Source: Pontibacillus chungwhensis BH030062
GTDB lineage: Bacteria > Bacillota > Bacilli > Bacillales > BH030062
DNA length: 64,000 nucleotides
Assembly (NCBI RefSeq): GCF_000770675.1
Contig: NZ_AVBG01000002.1
Coordinates: 62,001 to 126,000, forward strand
Direction of reading: 5' to 3'
Part shown: in pieces, positions 1 through 9,498 of the stretch
Layout of the letters: each line of letters starts with the position of its first letter
Position numbering within the stretch: position 1 is the first letter of the stretch
The notes under the pieces: generated by a model
What the model was told of the DNA's origin: nothing
Databases searched by the model: none
What the model saw: only the letters and a program-made list of their open reading frames with translations
Position numbers and translations under genes: made by a program

Positions 1-363
1 TACGTGTCCGACTGGAATCTGGTTGTAGTAAGCGGCAAGGCTTGCTGCAAATGTTGTTGTTGTATCACCATGCACAAGCACCACATCTGGCTTCGTTTCC
101 TTCATAACGTTGTCTAAACCTTCAAGCGCACGCGTTGTAATCTCTGCTAGAGTCTGACGCGATTTCATAATGTTTAGATCGTAATCAGGGGCAATACCGA
201 AAATGCTCATCACTTGGTCAAGCATTTCACGATGCTGGGCTGTCACGGTTACAATTGGTTCAAATTGGTCTGAACGTTTTTTAAGTTCCAAAACAAGAGG
301 CGCCATTTTAATCGCTTCTGGTCTTGTCCCAAAAATCGTCATCACCTTAATTCGTTGGCTCAT
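1..363 (-). CDS. mnaA: UDP-N-acetylglucosamine 2-epimerase, N-terminal part
   Basis: Interconverts UDP-GlcNAc and UDP-ManNAc in the cytoplasm, supplying ManNAc for wall teichoic acid linkage units and other surface polymers. The frame starts at an ATG at 363 and runs off the window edge after 121 codons, so only the N-terminal domain is visible. The family signature [12 protein letters not shown] lies at residues 11-22, and the conserved [15 protein letters not shown] stretch follows at about residue 98. It lies 21 bp downstream of upp on the same strand and is probably cotranscribed with it. The family call is firm from these motifs; wecB is an alternative symbol. Confidence 0.93.
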   Translation of the reverse strand, partial: MSQRIKVMTIFGTRPEAIKMAPLVLELKKRSDQFEPIVTVTAQHREMLDQVMSIFGIAPDYDLNIMKSRQTLAEITTRALEGLDNVMKETKPDVVLVHGDTTTTFAASLAAYYNQIPVGHV

Positions 364-384
364 GTCGTTCACTCCAAACAAAAC

Positions 385-1014
385 TTATTTCGTTCCGAAC
401 AGACGGTCTCCTGCGTCTCCTAAACCTGGTACGATGTAACCTTTTTCGTTCAGTTTCTCGTCCATTGCTGCAAGATAGATGTCTACATCAGGGTGTGCTG
501 CATGAATTTCTTCTACACCTTCAGGCGCGCCTACTAGACACATCAGGCGAATTTGTTTAGCGCCACGCTTCTTAAGAGAGTGGATGGCTTCGATCGCTGA
601 ACCACCTGTAGCAAGCATTGGGTCTACAACGATCATTTCACGTTCTTGAACGTCGCTTGGAAGCTTCACGTAATATTCAACTGGCTTCAGTGTTTCCGGA
701 TCACGATAAAGTCCTACGTGTCCTACCTTTGCCGCTGGAATAAGGTCTAAAATACCGTCTACCATTCCTAGTCCTGCGCGGAGAATTGGGATGATAGCAA
801 TCTTCTTACCTGAAATCACTTGAGATGTTGCTTCTGAAACGGGTGTTTGAATCGTTACTTCTTCTAATGGTAAATCGCGTGTAATTTCAAACGCCATTAA
901 AGCTGCTACTTCATCTACAAGTTCACGGAATTCCTTTGTTCCTGTTTCTGTCTTCCGTATGTACGTTAGTTTGTGCTGAATAAGAGGATGATCAAATACA
1001 TATACCTTACCCAT
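385..1014 (-). CDS. upp: Uracil phosphoribosyltransferase
   Basis: Salvages uracil by converting uracil and PRPP to UMP. The 209-residue protein has exactly the length of the B. subtilis enzyme. It shows the PRPP-binding loop as [12 protein letters not shown] (about residues 130-141) and the uracil-binding C-terminal segment containing [13 protein letters not shown]. The start is supported by an AAAGGAGAGA ribosome-binding site just upstream. A good SigA-type promoter lies about 45-70 bp upstream of the start. The gene precedes mnaA; in B. subtilis upp lies beside glyA, whereas here a GNAT gene and hemAT separate them. Confidence 0.97.
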   Translation of the reverse strand: MGKVYVFDHPLIQHKLTYIRKTETGTKEFRELVDEVAALMAFEITRDLPLEEVTIQTPVSEATSQVISGKKIAIIPILRAGLGMVDGILDLIPAAKVGHVGLYRDPETLKPVEYYVKLPSDVQEREMIVVDPMLATGGSAIEAIHSLKKRGAKQIRLMCLVGAPEGVEEIHAAHPDVDIYLAAMDEKLNEKGYIVPGLGDAGDRLFGTK

Positions 1015-1055
1015 GAGCCGATCTCTCCTTTAATTGAATAGTTTGCATCCTTAAA

Positions 1056-1084
1056 ATTGTACTGAATTATGGGATGCGTTTCAA
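1056..1084 (-). promoter_or_regulatory. SigA-type promoter of upp
   Basis: On the minus strand a -35 box TTGAAA (1079-1084) is separated by 17 bp from a -10 box TACAAT (1056-1061). It points into upp, with a 5' leader of roughly 35 bases. It is a match to consensus only; no start site is known. Confidence 0.7.
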
Positions 1085-1265
1085 GGTGAATCATACAATC
1101 TCTCGACAAAATATTCTAAAAGTCATTTGGCATTTGTGACGGTTTTGTGAATTTTTTCTTCTATTATATAGGCGATACATGTTCCTTCTTAGTTTACCAC
1201 AAGGTTTACTGTTTCATGAGCGGAAAGGTTCCTCTATAATTTTGTAATAGAAAGGAGAGAAATTC

Positions 1266-1712
1266 ATGTCGATCACCCAAGCTAATCCTCAAGATGCAGA
1301 GGCTATTTTAAATTTACAAAGAAAAGCATATATTCAAGAGGCTGAACGGTATAACGACTATTCCATACAACCTCTTACTCAAACGCTTGATCAAGTAAAG
1401 GCAGATTTCGACCATGCTTATATTCTAAAGTACGTACATAACGATCAAGTAATTGGTTCCGCTCGCGCAAAGAAAGATGGAGGGACGTGTCACATTGGTA
1501 AAGTCATGGTTCACCCTGATTACCAAAAGCGGGGCATCGGCCGTGAGCTTATGTACGCGATTGAACGTCAGTTTCCAGGCTACACTTTTGAACTATTCAC
1601 CGGGAGTAAAAGCTATGAGAACATTGCGTTCTATGAAAAGCTTGGCTATTTAGGTTATAAAAAAGAAAAACTCCCACGAGAAGAAACCGTCTTTCTATTT
1701 ATGAGAAAGTAG
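1266..1712 (+). CDS. GNAT-family N-acetyltransferase
   Basis: A 148-residue single-domain acetyltransferase whose substrate cannot be told from sequence. The acetyl-CoA binding motif A is visible as VMVHPDYQKRGIGRELM (about residues 80-96), with the Q/R-x-x-G-x-G/A signature. The C-terminal half has the usual ENIAFYEKLGY motif. The start has a strong AAAGGAGAG site, and a TATAAT-like -10 box lies about 30 bp upstream. It stands alone on the plus strand between upp and hemAT, facing hemAT across a shared terminator. It resembles ElaA or YjgM-like small GNATs, but no specific assignment is made. Confidence 0.88.
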   Translation: MSITQANPQDAEAILNLQRKAYIQEAERYNDYSIQPLTQTLDQVKADFDHAYILKYVHNDQVIGSARAKKDGGTCHIGKVMVHPDYQKRGIGRELMYAIERQFPGYTFELFTGSKSYENIAFYEKLGYLGYKKEKLPREETVFLFMRK

Positions 1713-1735
1713 TTCGTTCTTCTAACTCTCAAGCT

Positions 1736-1771
1736 AAAAAAACACTTCAACTCTAGATGAATTGAAGTGTT
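1736..1771. terminator. Intrinsic terminator between GNAT gene and hemAT
   Basis: A 10-bp perfect stem, AACACTTCAA (1741-1750) with TTGAAGTGTT (1762-1771), is flanked by an A-run on the left that becomes a T-run for the minus-strand gene hemAT. It may also stop the plus-strand GNAT gene, although the tail on that side is weak. Confidence 0.8.
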
Positions 1772-1778
1772 CCTCATT

Positions 1779-3077
1779 CTATTCTTCTGTTTTGTTCAAT
1801 AGTTTCTGCGCAAGTCCTGATAGGTTGTCGGTTGTGCCATGGATATCTTGGATGGCATCGACAATCTGATCGAGGTCTTCTTTATTTCGATTGAACATGT
1901 CTACGTACTGGTTCATTTCCATCTTCACAGTAGCCAACCCGTTCGTTACTTGCTTCATATCTGTTTGAGACTGTTTCGTAGAGGCGTTCATCTCTTGCAT
2001 GGAAGTCTGAAGCGTTTGAATGTTTTCGTTACTTTCATTTGTGATCGTATTAATCTGATTACTCATTTGCTTCGAGTTCTCGGCTAATTTACGCACTTCT
2101 TCAGCTACGACAGCAAATCCTTTCCCACTCTCTCCAGCACGAGCTGCTTCAATTGAAGCATTTAAAGCAAGGAGATTAGTCTGGTCAGCAATGCCCTCTA
2201 TTTGGTTTGTGATTGACGTGATCTGTTGGGAGAGATCGTCGAGCTTCTCCATTGTTGCCATGCTATTGTTAAACTGCTCCAAGACAGTTTGGAACGAAGC
2301 TAGCATTTCATTGACTTTATTATCATTCATTTCCGTTAATGAGATCAGGTTCTGACTACTCTTCTGTGTATTCTCCGTGTCTTTGCGAATGCGATCCGCT
2401 TTCTCAGAGGTTTCGTTCATCGATGCATCTGTCTGCTCCACAGAGGCAGCTACCTCCTGGCTGATTGCAACGAGTTCCCTGCGCAGAAGTTCATTTCGTT
2501 CGTTCGCTTCGTTCGCTTCTACCGCTTTTACAGCCAGGTAATGGTCTACGACGAGTTGACTGTCTAGGTTCATAATGTTGGTTACGGCTACTAGGATATC
2601 TGACAGTTTATGAGGCTGATCCTGATAGGACTCAACCACTTTTGGAATAAGCAGATTGCTCAGTGCCGAATAGGTCGCTAAGAACCACGCCACCGGAAGC
2701 TCGACCCCACCATGAGTACGTCCGATCCGCTTTCTCATGTTCAAATACGCTTCATCAATGTTTCCGGAAAACGCACTGTCAAAATACTCAACGAATACTT
2801 GCTTTAGCTTATCGTGAGAACTATGATTCGTAGCAATCGCATTCAGCCGAGGGTGGGCATACAAATGCTCCAACACCTTATCTAAAAGCTGATCACTGAG
2901 TGCTAATACACTTGGTTTTACTTCCTTCAGCGTCGCAAGTTGTTTATCTGTTAAACTCATATAGCTTAAACGCCCAGTTAAATCTTGATCATCTACTTTT
3001 ACGGGCTCGCCCATTTCTGAATAGGTATGAACCGCTTCAAACCTTGGAAGTTGTCTCTTTTTTGTAAAAATACTCAT
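1779..3077 (-). CDS. hemAT: Globin-coupled aerotaxis receptor HemAT
   Basis: Soluble heme-based oxygen sensor that signals to the chemotaxis kinase CheA. Taking the ATG at 3077, which has AGGGGG eight bases upstream, gives 432 residues, the same length as B. subtilis HemAT. An open frame continues upstream, but into repeats. The N-terminal 180 residues form the sensor globin; His122 in [13 protein letters not shown] aligns with the proximal heme ligand His123 of B. subtilis HemAT. There is no membrane segment. The C-terminal half is a methyl-accepting signalling domain with the hairpin tip [20 protein letters not shown] (about residue 300). It sits between upp and glyA, an insertion relative to B. 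subtilis. Confidence 0.93.
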   Translation of the reverse strand: MSIFTKKRQLPRFEAVHTYSEMGEPVKVDDQDLTGRLSYMSLTDKQLATLKEVKPSVLALSDQLLDKVLEHLYAHPRLNAIATNHSSHDKLKQVFVEYFDSAFSGNIDEAYLNMRKRIGRTHGGVELPVAWFLATYSALSNLLIPKVVESYQDQPHKLSDILVAVTNIMNLDSQLVVDHYLAVKAVEANEANERNELLRRELVAISQEVAASVEQTDASMNETSEKADRIRKDTENTQKSSQNLISLTEMNDNKVNEMLASFQTVLEQFNNSMATMEKLDDLSQQITSITNQIEGIADQTNLLALNASIEAARAGESGKGFAVVAEEVRKLAENSKQMSNQINTITNESNENIQTLQTSMQEMNASTKQSQTDMKQVTNGLATVKMEMNQYVDMFNRNKEDLDQIVDAIQDIHGTTDNLSGLAQKLLNKTEE

Positions 3078-3194
3078 CGTGATTCCCCCTTCATTCCTTC
3101 TTCTTATATCGGATCTAGTTAGGGGAATCTTAATCATCGTTGCACATTTGGTTTGGTGCAACTGCGCATGGGACTTTTTGTGAAAGTGGGTTGA

Positions 3195-3450
3195 GGTTTT
3201 TGGTGATGAGTACTTTGATTTTTGGTAATTCGGTAAGCTCTTTCGTAACTTCGATCTCGCTTTAGTAAGTTCTTCTTCTGGTTTAATAACTCCTCTTGAG
3301 GTTTTGGTAACTTCTATTAGATTTTTCGTAACTTCATTCTACCTTTTCGTAATTTCTAGGACCCCTTTAGGAAATTCTCCTTCGCTTTAGTAACTTCTAT
3401 TACCTCTTTAGGAACTGCACCCTCTCTTTATAAAGTCCCTCCTGGTTTAC
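3195..3450. repeat. Degenerate 20-21-bp tandem array, about 12 units
   Basis: The 470-bp stretch between hemAT and glyA has no gene. Much of it is a degenerate array in which a core like GTAACTTC, preceded by a T-rich run, recurs at 3225, 3245, 3265, 3286, 3307, 3328, 3349, 3370, 3390 and 3411, with two weaker units after that. Spacing is 20-21 bp, about two helical turns. The array lies upstream of hemAT. It contains stops and indels, so it is not coding. Confidence 0.8.
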
Positions 3451-3507
3451 ACACTCTCAATAGCCCGCTGATCCTGTGACTCCAATAAACTTTATGTAGA
3501 GATACTA

Positions 3508-3537
3508 AAAACGCCTCTTCCAAAAAAGGAAGAGGCG
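3508..3537 (-). terminator. Terminator of glyA
   Basis: Perfect 10-bp stem, CGCCTCTTCC (3512-3521) with GGAAGAGGCG (3528-3537). It is followed on the minus strand by a T-rich tail, directly after the glyA stop. Confidence 0.85.
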
Positions 3538-3547
3538 GTTCAGTCAT

Positions 3548-4783
3548 TTAAACGTATAGCTCAAAGCGGGATGTTAAGGCAAGCACGCGGTCGCGGGCTT
3601 CGGCCAGTTTGCCTTCGTCTTCGTGGTTGTTCAGGGTGAAGGCGATGATGGATGCGATCTCATCCATTTCTTCTTCTCCGAAGCCACGGGACGTAACGGC
3701 TGCTGTTCCGATACGGATGCCACTTGTAACGAATGGGCTCTCAGGATCGAACGGGATCGTGTTTTTGTTTACTGTGATGCCGATGTCATCAAGAGCTTGT
3801 TCAGCGACTTTACCAGTTAGGTTTAATGGACGCAGGTCTAGTAGAAGCAAGTGGTTGTCTGTTCCACCTGATACGAGACGGACGCCTTCTTTTTGCAAGG
3901 ACTCGCCGAGGCGCTTGGCATTGTTGATAATCTTCTCGGAGTAGTCCTTGAAATCATCTTGAAGCGCTTCTTGGAAGCTAACAGCTTTAGCTGCGATCAC
4001 GTGCATGAGCGGGCCACCTTGCATGCCCGGGAATAAAGATTTGTCGATTTTCTTAGCGTACTCTTCTTTACAAAGCACCATACCACCGCGTGGGCCGCGA
4101 AGGGTTTTGTGCGTTGTTGTTGTAACGAAATCTGCATATGGAACCGGGTTTGGGTGGTGGCCTGTTGCCACTAGTCCGGCTACGTGCGCCATATCCACAA
4201 GCAGGTATGCTCCTACTTCGTCTGCGATTTCACGGAATTTCTTAAAGTCGATGGAGCGAGGGTACGCAGAAGCACCGGCTACGATTAGTTTTGGTTGTAC
4301 TTCGCGCGCTTTTTCACGTACCGCTTCGTAGTCGATTTGCTCTGTTTCTTGGTCAACCCCGTAGTCCACAAAGTTGTACAGTTTTCCGCTGAAGTTTACA
4401 GGGCTGCCGTGTGTTAAATGGCCGCCGTGGTTTAGGTTCATACCAAGAACTGTATCGCCTGGCTCTAGCACAGCAAAATAAACAGTCATGTTAGCCTGAG
4501 CGCCAGAGTGTGGCTGAACATTGGCATGATCTGCTCCGAACAATTTCTTCGCGCGGTCGCGAGCAAGATTCTCGGCGATGTCTACGTGTTCACAGCCACC
4601 GTAGTAGCGTTTACCCGGATAACCTTCTGCATATTTGTTCGTTAATACAGACCCTTGGGCTTCCATAACAGCTTCAGAAACAAAGTTTTCTGATGCAATC
4701 AGTTCGATTTTCTCCTGCTGACGCGTTTTTTCGAGTTGAATGGCCTCCATAATCTCTGGATCAACTTGTTTTACGTGCTTCAT
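3548..4783 (-). CDS. glyA: Serine hydroxymethyltransferase
   Basis: PLP-dependent interconversion of serine and glycine with tetrahydrofolate, the main source of one-carbon units. The ATG at 4783 with AAAGGGGG upstream gives 411 residues starting MKHVKQ, as in other Bacillaceae; a longer frame to 4825 would overlap ywlG and is unlikely. The PLP lysine lies in [15 protein letters not shown] (about residue 225), and IELIASENF and the NHLLLLDLR motif are present. It follows ywlG by 34 bp, so ywlG-glyA are probably one unit, and it ends at a strong terminator. Confidence 0.97.
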   Translation of the reverse strand: MKHVKQVDPEIMEAIQLEKTRQQEKIELIASENFVSEAVMEAQGSVLTNKYAEGYPGKRYYGGCEHVDIAENLARDRAKKLFGADHANVQPHSGAQANMTVYFAVLEPGDTVLGMNLNHGGHLTHGSPVNFSGKLYNFVDYGVDQETEQIDYEAVREKAREVQPKLIVAGASAYPRSIDFKKFREIADEVGAYLLVDMAHVAGLVATGHHPNPVPYADFVTTTTHKTLRGPRGGMVLCKEEYAKKIDKSLFPGMQGGPLMHVIAAKAVSFQEALQDDFKDYSEKIINNAKRLGESLQKEGVRLVSGGTDNHLLLLDLRPLNLTGKVAEQALDDIGITVNKNTIPFDPESPFVTSGIRIGTAAVTSRGFGEEEMDEIASIIAFTLNNHEDEGKLAEARDRVLALTSRFELYV

Positions 4784-4817
4784 GTGTACGTCCCCCTTTA
4801 AATTCGTTTCGCCCTTC

Positions 4818-5387
4818 CTAATCACAAGTTACGGACGATTGTTGTTCTATTGTGTAAACTGCCCGGTTGCCACCAATTAACTTCGGACGTGATCTCACAG
4901 ATGTTACGTGAGCCTCTCCGATCTTCTTTTGCTTAAACCTGACAGGTACAGCCACTTTCTTAATGTGCATGCCAATGAATGTGTCTCCAATGTCGATGCC
5001 GGCGTTGGCTGTGATCTCCTCAACCACGACCGGATCATTCAGGTGGTGATATGCATGTGTTGCCATCGAACCACCTGCTGAGCGGACCGGTATGACAGAC
5101 ACTTCTTCTAAGCGGTGCTCGCGCATGACGGCTCGTTCTAGAACGAGCGCTCGATTGAGATGCTCACAGCACTGAAAGGCTATGTGAATCCCGCTTTCTT
5201 CTTTGAGTCGCATGAGTTCTTCAAATAGATCCTCAGCAATACGGGCGCTTCCGCTTGTTCCGATATGTTCTCCTGCGACTTCGCTTGTGGAACACCCCAC
5301 AACGAACAAGTCGCCCTTGTTTAAGTATGAACTCTCGATCCACTCATCGACAATATGCTTTATGTCCTCTTTAACAGTTGTAGCCAT
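4818..5387 (-). CDS. ywlG: TIGR01440/DUF436 family protein YwlG
   Basis: Conserved Firmicute protein of 189 residues with no established function. Visible family motifs are [19 protein letters not shown] (residues 31-49), [12 protein letters not shown] and a central [14 protein letters not shown]. These place it firmly in the YwlG family, always near glyA and rpiB. The start has GGGAG upstream. The gene order ywlG-glyA is the same as in B. subtilis. No membrane segment or signal peptide is apparent. Confidence 0.9.
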   Translation of the reverse strand: MATTVKEDIKHIVDEWIESSYLNKGDLFVVGCSTSEVAGEHIGTSGSARIAEDLFEELMRLKEESGIHIAFQCCEHLNRALVLERAVMREHRLEEVSVIPVRSAGGSMATHAYHHLNDPVVVEEITANAGIDIGDTFIGMHIKKVAVPVRFKQKKIGEAHVTSVRSRPKLIGGNRAVYTIEQQSSVTCD

Positions 5388-5472
5388 GGAAGAATCACTC
5401 CCTTTAGTAGGATATCAGAGGCACAAAAAGGAGAAGTAAAAACACGTATGCTTTTCTTCCCCCTTTTCTCAC

Positions 5473-5910
5473 TTATGCTTCGTATTCACTAATTTTAGAG
5501 ACGCGGTTTGCGTGGCGTCCCCCTTCAAATTCCGCACTTAACCAAGTCTTTGCAATCTCGCGCGCAAGGCCTGGCCCAATGACACGCTCTCCCATTGCAA
5601 GCACGTTAGAATCATTGTGTTCACGAGTTACTTTAGCGGTGAATAAGTCATGAACAAGCGCACAGCGCACGCCTTTTACTTTGTTAGCGGAAATGGACAT
5701 ACCAATGCCTGTTCCGCAAATTAAAATGGCACGATCAAATTCGCCATTGGCTACGCGCTCAGCTGCCGGGATTCCGTAGTCTGGATAGTCGACGGAACCT
5801 TCACAGTCACAGCCGATGTCTTCAAATTCAATGTTCATTTCTTCTAATAGATTCGTTACTTCTTTACGAATGTTCACGCCTCCGTGATCTGATGCTACGA
5901 TTACTTTCAT
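5473..5910 (-). CDS. rpiB: Ribose-5-phosphate isomerase B family protein
   Basis: Probably interconverts ribose 5-phosphate and ribulose 5-phosphate in the pentose phosphate pathway. The first ATG at 5919 lies directly against the ribosome-binding site, so the ATG at 5910, nine bases after AAGGG, is preferred and gives 145 residues. ASDHGG at residues 6-11 and ICGTGIGMSISANK with Cys65 are the catalytic motifs of the RpiB/LacAB fold. It overlaps the region just after the chemoreceptor gene stop and is the counterpart of B. subtilis ywlF. LacA/LacB-type sugar isomerases share the fold but usually occur as pairs. Confidence 0.93.
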   Translation of the reverse strand: MKVIVASDHGGVNIRKEVTNLLEEMNIEFEDIGCDCEGSVDYPDYGIPAAERVANGEFDRAILICGTGIGMSISANKVKGVRCALVHDLFTAKVTREHNDSNVLAMGERVIGPGLAREIAKTWLSAEFEGGRHANRVSKISEYEA

Positions 5911-5915
5911 GATGA

Positions 5916-7238
5916 TCATCCCTTCTCAATATCTGTAATTCGAAATCGGTGGATTTGTTGTCTTAATCCATCCGCTTGTTCGCCCAGTGCATGAGCGATT
6001 TGGTCAATTGATTCTATAAGCTCCGCCTGATGCTGTACGGTGGAGCTGGCTTGAAGCGTTCCGGCTGAGGTTTCTTCTGCTATGGCTGAGACTTCCTGAG
6101 ATTGAATGGCTGTCGATTGGAGCGATGCGAGCTGTTGATCAACAAGAGCAGAAATCTCTTGAACCGCTAGTGCTACTTCATTTACAGACGTAGACATATC
6201 CGCGATCGTCTTGTTTGTTTCCTCGCCCCTGTTTGCTTCCTGGCGCGCGAATTGAACTTGATCGTTAATTTTATGAACCACGTGGGAAACGTCTTTTTGC
6301 ATCGTTTGAATGAGGTCTGATATCCCTTTGACTGCTTTGCCGCTCTCATCAGCAAGTTTCCTTACTTCTTCTGCTACAACAGCAAAACCTTTCCCATGTT
6401 CTCCTGCTCGTGCCGCTTCGATTGAGGCGTTTAATGCAAGTAAATTCGTCTGCTCCGCGAGATTTCCAACAAGGGATATAATGTCCTCTACTTTCTTCGC
6501 GTTCGTCTCCATACGTTCAACCGCTTCTAATGACAGTTCTTGTTCCTCTGCAATCGACTGAATGCCTTCAACAAGAGAATACACGACCTTCTCGCTATCA
6601 TTCAATGTCGTAATCATGTGAGTGGACATATCTTGAGAGAGCTTGGCCTTATGCTGTACCTTGGTTGCAAGTTCTGTTGTTTCTTCAATCGCTTCGGCGG
6701 TTTGCTGAATTGCGACAGAAGAGTTCTCAGAGCCTTCAGAGATTTCATCAATCGTCTCCGAAATGAGCCGAGCTTGGTTCGTCGCTTGCTCGGTGGCCTC
6801 TTTTATGGCTGTGACAGACTTGTTCGTTTCGCCAAAATTGTGATCGATATTATGTACCATGCCTCTCAAATTGGTCATCATCGTTCCAAAAGCCGTACCA
6901 AGGGAGCGGATTTCATCGTCTGATTTAGATACAGCGACTTCGTCCGTGATATCCCCAAGAGCTGCTTTGGCTGCGGTCTGTTCCAATTTAAGGAGAGGCT
7001 TTGTGATAAATCCTGCTGCCACATAAGCAAGGATGCCTGACCAGAGAATGCCTAAAGCGAACGTAATCAACGTAAAAGGAACGACAGAAATGCCGATTGT
7101 ATCCTTGATCCGATCATAGAGTCCATAGATAAACCACGCACTCGTTGAATACGTAATCACCGCAAGCGTTGTAATGAACACAACGAGCTTTAACCGAAGA
7201 CTAAACCGATATTTCTTTTTCTCCTCCAAACCAGCCAT
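5916..7238 (-). CDS. Methyl-accepting chemotaxis protein with minimal sensor
   Basis: Membrane-bound chemotaxis transducer of 440 residues. Two hydrophobic segments (about 18-40 and 52-76) are separated by only about 11 residues, so there is essentially no extracellular ligand domain. A HAMP domain follows (about 77-130) and then a long helical signalling domain with the tip [20 protein letters not shown]. It may sense membrane state or a partner protein rather than a soluble ligand; this is inference. It lies between ywlE and rpiB, an insertion relative to B. subtilis, and its stop nearly touches the rpiB start, suggesting cotranscription. Confidence 0.9.
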   Translation of the reverse strand: MAGLEEKKKYRFSLRLKLVVFITTLAVITYSTSAWFIYGLYDRIKDTIGISVVPFTLITFALGILWSGILAYVAAGFITKPLLKLEQTAAKAALGDITDEVAVSKSDDEIRSLGTAFGTMMTNLRGMVHNIDHNFGETNKSVTAIKEATEQATNQARLISETIDEISEGSENSSVAIQQTAEAIEETTELATKVQHKAKLSQDMSTHMITTLNDSEKVVYSLVEGIQSIAEEQELSLEAVERMETNAKKVEDIISLVGNLAEQTNLLALNASIEAARAGEHGKGFAVVAEEVRKLADESGKAVKGISDLIQTMQKDVSHVVHKINDQVQFARQEANRGEETNKTIADMSTSVNEVALAVQEISALVDQQLASLQSTAIQSQEVSAIAEETSAGTLQASSTVQHQAELIESIDQIAHALGEQADGLRQQIHRFRITDIEKG

Positions 7239-7258
7239 CCCCTTACAAATCCTTTGTC

Positions 7259-7873
7259 CTACTTATTGTCTAATTTTTCGATAAGAAGTTCAACATGTTT
7301 TTCAATTTCTGTAAGCGTTTTTTCGTACGTATCTATGTCGCCTCCGAATGGATCGGAGATGTCTGAATTCGGGAGGTTGGCTTCGATTTCACGAATAAGC
7401 GAAATCTCTTCATTTAAGTGTGTGATAAGGGCTTGTTCAAGCTCTTGTGGCGAGTTATATTTTTCACGATTTTTTTGTAAAAAGACGGCCTTTTTATCTT
7501 CTAACGTAGAATAGGCTTCTTTCAATTGCTGCCATTGATTGTGATCATTCTGTAGAACATATTCCTTTAACGTGAACACGTTATCTTCATAGCGTGGATA
7601 TTCCATCACGACGCTTTGCTTGTGCTGAGCTGTCATCGTCAGAACGATATTTGCCCATCTCATCAAGTCTTCAGAAAGAGGCTGCGATTCATGATTCAAC
7701 GCAATTCCTTTCTTCTTCAACACCTCTTCGGTACCTTTAGAAGCTTTCGAGCCCTTGTGAGCAAAGATCCCAGCAGATCTCACTTCAATGTCTTCATGCT
7801 TTTCTCTTAACAATGCCTCTGCCATCGGACTTCTGCACGTATTCCCTGTGCACACAAACAAAATATGCTTCAT
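7259..7873 (-). CDS. ywlE: Low-molecular-weight protein arginine phosphatase, extended form
   Basis: Removes phosphate from arginine residues marked by McsB, opposing the ClpCP degradation tag. The P-loop [14 protein letters not shown] puts the nucleophile at Cys8 and Arg14; the Thr in the loop is the feature linked to arginine specificity. The general acid lies in DPFGG near residue 177. The ATG at 7873, seven bases after GGAGG, gives 204 residues, whereas B. subtilis YwlE has 150. The extra 50-60 residues are a charged, probably helical insertion (about residues 105-165) between the core and the DPFGG loop. It lies 20 bp before the chemoreceptor gene. Confidence 0.9.
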   Translation of the reverse strand: MKHILFVCTGNTCRSPMAEALLREKHEDIEVRSAGIFAHKGSKASKGTEEVLKKKGIALNHESQPLSEDLMRWANIVLTMTAQHKQSVVMEYPRYEDNVFTLKEYVLQNDHNQWQQLKEAYSTLEDKKAVFLQKNREKYNSPQELEQALITHLNEEISLIREIEANLPNSDISDPFGGDIDTYEKTLTEIEKHVELLIEKLDNK

Positions 7874-7950
7874 TCTCAAACCTCCACTACTTGTGCTAAT
7901 CTTACCTGCATTATAACATATCCATCCGGTTCTCGTCGGTGAGAGAGATC

Positions 7951-7991
7951 ATATAAAAACACTCCTTTGCTCTTGTAGAGGAAAGGAGTGT
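7951..7991 (-). terminator. Terminator of the WG-repeat gene
   Basis: ACACTCCTTT (7959-7968) pairs with AAAGGAGTGT (7982-7991). On the minus strand it is followed by a T-rich tail, just after the stop at 7999. Confidence 0.8.
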
Positions 7992-7998
7992 ATGGATG

Positions 7999-9402
7999 TT
8001 AAAAAGGCTTAAAACGATGAATAATCTCTCCGTTTTTATTTCGGTATTCAAATATATTGGTAAGTCCCTCTCCACGAGAAGGATTCTCTACCCTTCTAAC
8101 AGTAAGGGCCGCCCCGTCATAAAAAGGAAATGCATACTCGGAACGCCCTTCAAAATCAATTTTCCATTCTCCTTTTGTATTAATATAACCGGATTTTTCA
8201 CCTGTAAAGGCATAAGCCAATCCATCCACATACCAGCCAATTTGTTCAAACTCGGCATCAACCACCATGTGCCCCCCTTTGTTAATGACCCCACATTTCT
8301 CATCCAGGCAAACCGTAGCGAAGCCTTCGTGGAATGGATAAGCACGCCTAAATTGAGGCTCAATTTTCATGTTGCCTTCTTTATCAACAAAGCCAAATTC
8401 CCCATCTACTTCCACAGGAGCTAGTCCTTCAGAGAAGGCATATCCTTTATCAAATGTTCTGTCCATCACTTGCTCTCCATTGGTATTGATATATTGGTAT
8501 TCCCTACCTTTAACGACAAGAGCAATGCCATCGTTGAAATGATAAGCTTCATCATAAACGGGATCAATTAGCATGTCACCATTTTTATCAATATAGCCCC
8601 ATTGGTTATCTTGGTAAACAGGAGCGAAGCCATCTTTAAAATCTTTAGCAGAAGGATATTGAGCCGGTATGACTAGCTCTCCTTCATAATTAATAAACCC
8701 TGCAGCCCCATTCTTGACTACAAGAGCACGTTCGTCATAAAAGGCACGGGCTTGTTCGTAGGTCGGTTCAATAGCCCACTCCCCACTTTTATGAATGAAT
8801 CCATATTGCTGCGTTTCACCTGCGTCCCCCTGCATAATGGGATAAAGGTCTTCTGTAAAGTGATACCCTTTTACTATGTGATGGGGCCCCCTACCATTTA
8901 TACCTGACTCTTCTTGAATATTAAATACGGGATAGAAACTATCATGATCGGTTTCAAGAACCATCTCACCTACCCCGTTAATAAAGCCTAACTTCATCTT
9001 GTTATTCACTGTAAAATAAAGCGTGTCCTTTGAAGTAATCTGGCTATAAATGAAAAATGCAGCGCTCATAAGAACAAGGAGAATCCCGGCTATGAGCCAT
9101 TTTATTTTAGGACGCTTGAAACTTTTTCGTTCTGTTTTCTCCGAGAATAAAAACGGGTCCTCTGACTCCGCTTCTTGCTGAACAGGGACAGTCGGAACAC
9201 TCTCAGTCGTTGTTTCGCTTGTTGGTTCTGGACTTGTTTCTTCCTGCCTTTTCTTAGGTGTTTCATATGTATGTTGTTGCGGTTCAAAATCGAACATCGA
9301 TTCTTCGTTTTTATCTTGTATGTATTCATGGTGCTCTTTACACTTCTCGCACGTCTCCCCTTTTTCTATAGGGGTCCCACAGTTCTTACACTCCTCCACC
9401 AC
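7999..9402 (-). CDS. Membrane-anchored WG-repeat protein with N-terminal zinc ribbon
   Basis: A 467-residue protein of unknown role. Residues 5-21 carry two CxxC pairs (C5, C8, C18, C21), a likely zinc ribbon. A polar, proline- and glutamate-rich linker runs to about residue 95, and one membrane helix spans about 101-121. The remainder is a chain of WG repeats (motifs such as WGYIDKNGDMLIDPVYDEA), about eight to nine copies spaced 40-50 residues apart, predicted outside the cell. The layout is a cytoplasmic metal-binding head and an extracellular beta-repeat domain. It stands alone with its own terminator. WG repeats usually mediate binding; no partner is visible here. Confidence 0.85.
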   Translation of the reverse strand: MVEECKNCGTPIEKGETCEKCKEHHEYIQDKNEESMFDFEPQQHTYETPKKRQEETSPEPTSETTTESVPTVPVQQEAESEDPFLFSEKTERKSFKRPKIKWLIAGILLVLMSAAFFIYSQITSKDTLYFTVNNKMKLGFINGVGEMVLETDHDSFYPVFNIQEESGINGRGPHHIVKGYHFTEDLYPIMQGDAGETQQYGFIHKSGEWAIEPTYEQARAFYDERALVVKNGAAGFINYEGELVIPAQYPSAKDFKDGFAPVYQDNQWGYIDKNGDMLIDPVYDEAYHFNDGIALVVKGREYQYINTNGEQVMDRTFDKGYAFSEGLAPVEVDGEFGFVDKEGNMKIEPQFRRAYPFHEGFATVCLDEKCGVINKGGHMVVDAEFEQIGWYVDGLAYAFTGEKSGYINTKGEWKIDFEGRSEYAFPFYDGAALTVRRVENPSRGEGLTNIFEYRNKNGEIIHRFKPF

Positions 9403-9460
9403 ATCACCTCCACAATTTTCCTATATCTATTGTAGCAGGAAGTGGGGTGTTTTTTCGATT

Positions 9461-9492
9461 AAAAAGCCGCCCGAAACTAGTTCGGACGGCTT
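9461..9492 (-). terminator. Terminator after the persulfide dioxygenase gene
   Basis: Stem 9464-9475 with 9481-9492 (AAGCCGCCCGAA against TTCGGACGGCTT, one mismatch). A T-run follows on the minus strand. Confidence 0.8.
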
Positions 9493-9498
9493 AGTGCA

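Noticed and set aside
3078-3161. Longer HemAT starting upstream at 3161
   Set aside because: The extra 28 residues read into the periodic array, the ATG at 3077 has a proper ribosome-binding site, and the resulting 432 residues match the known family length.
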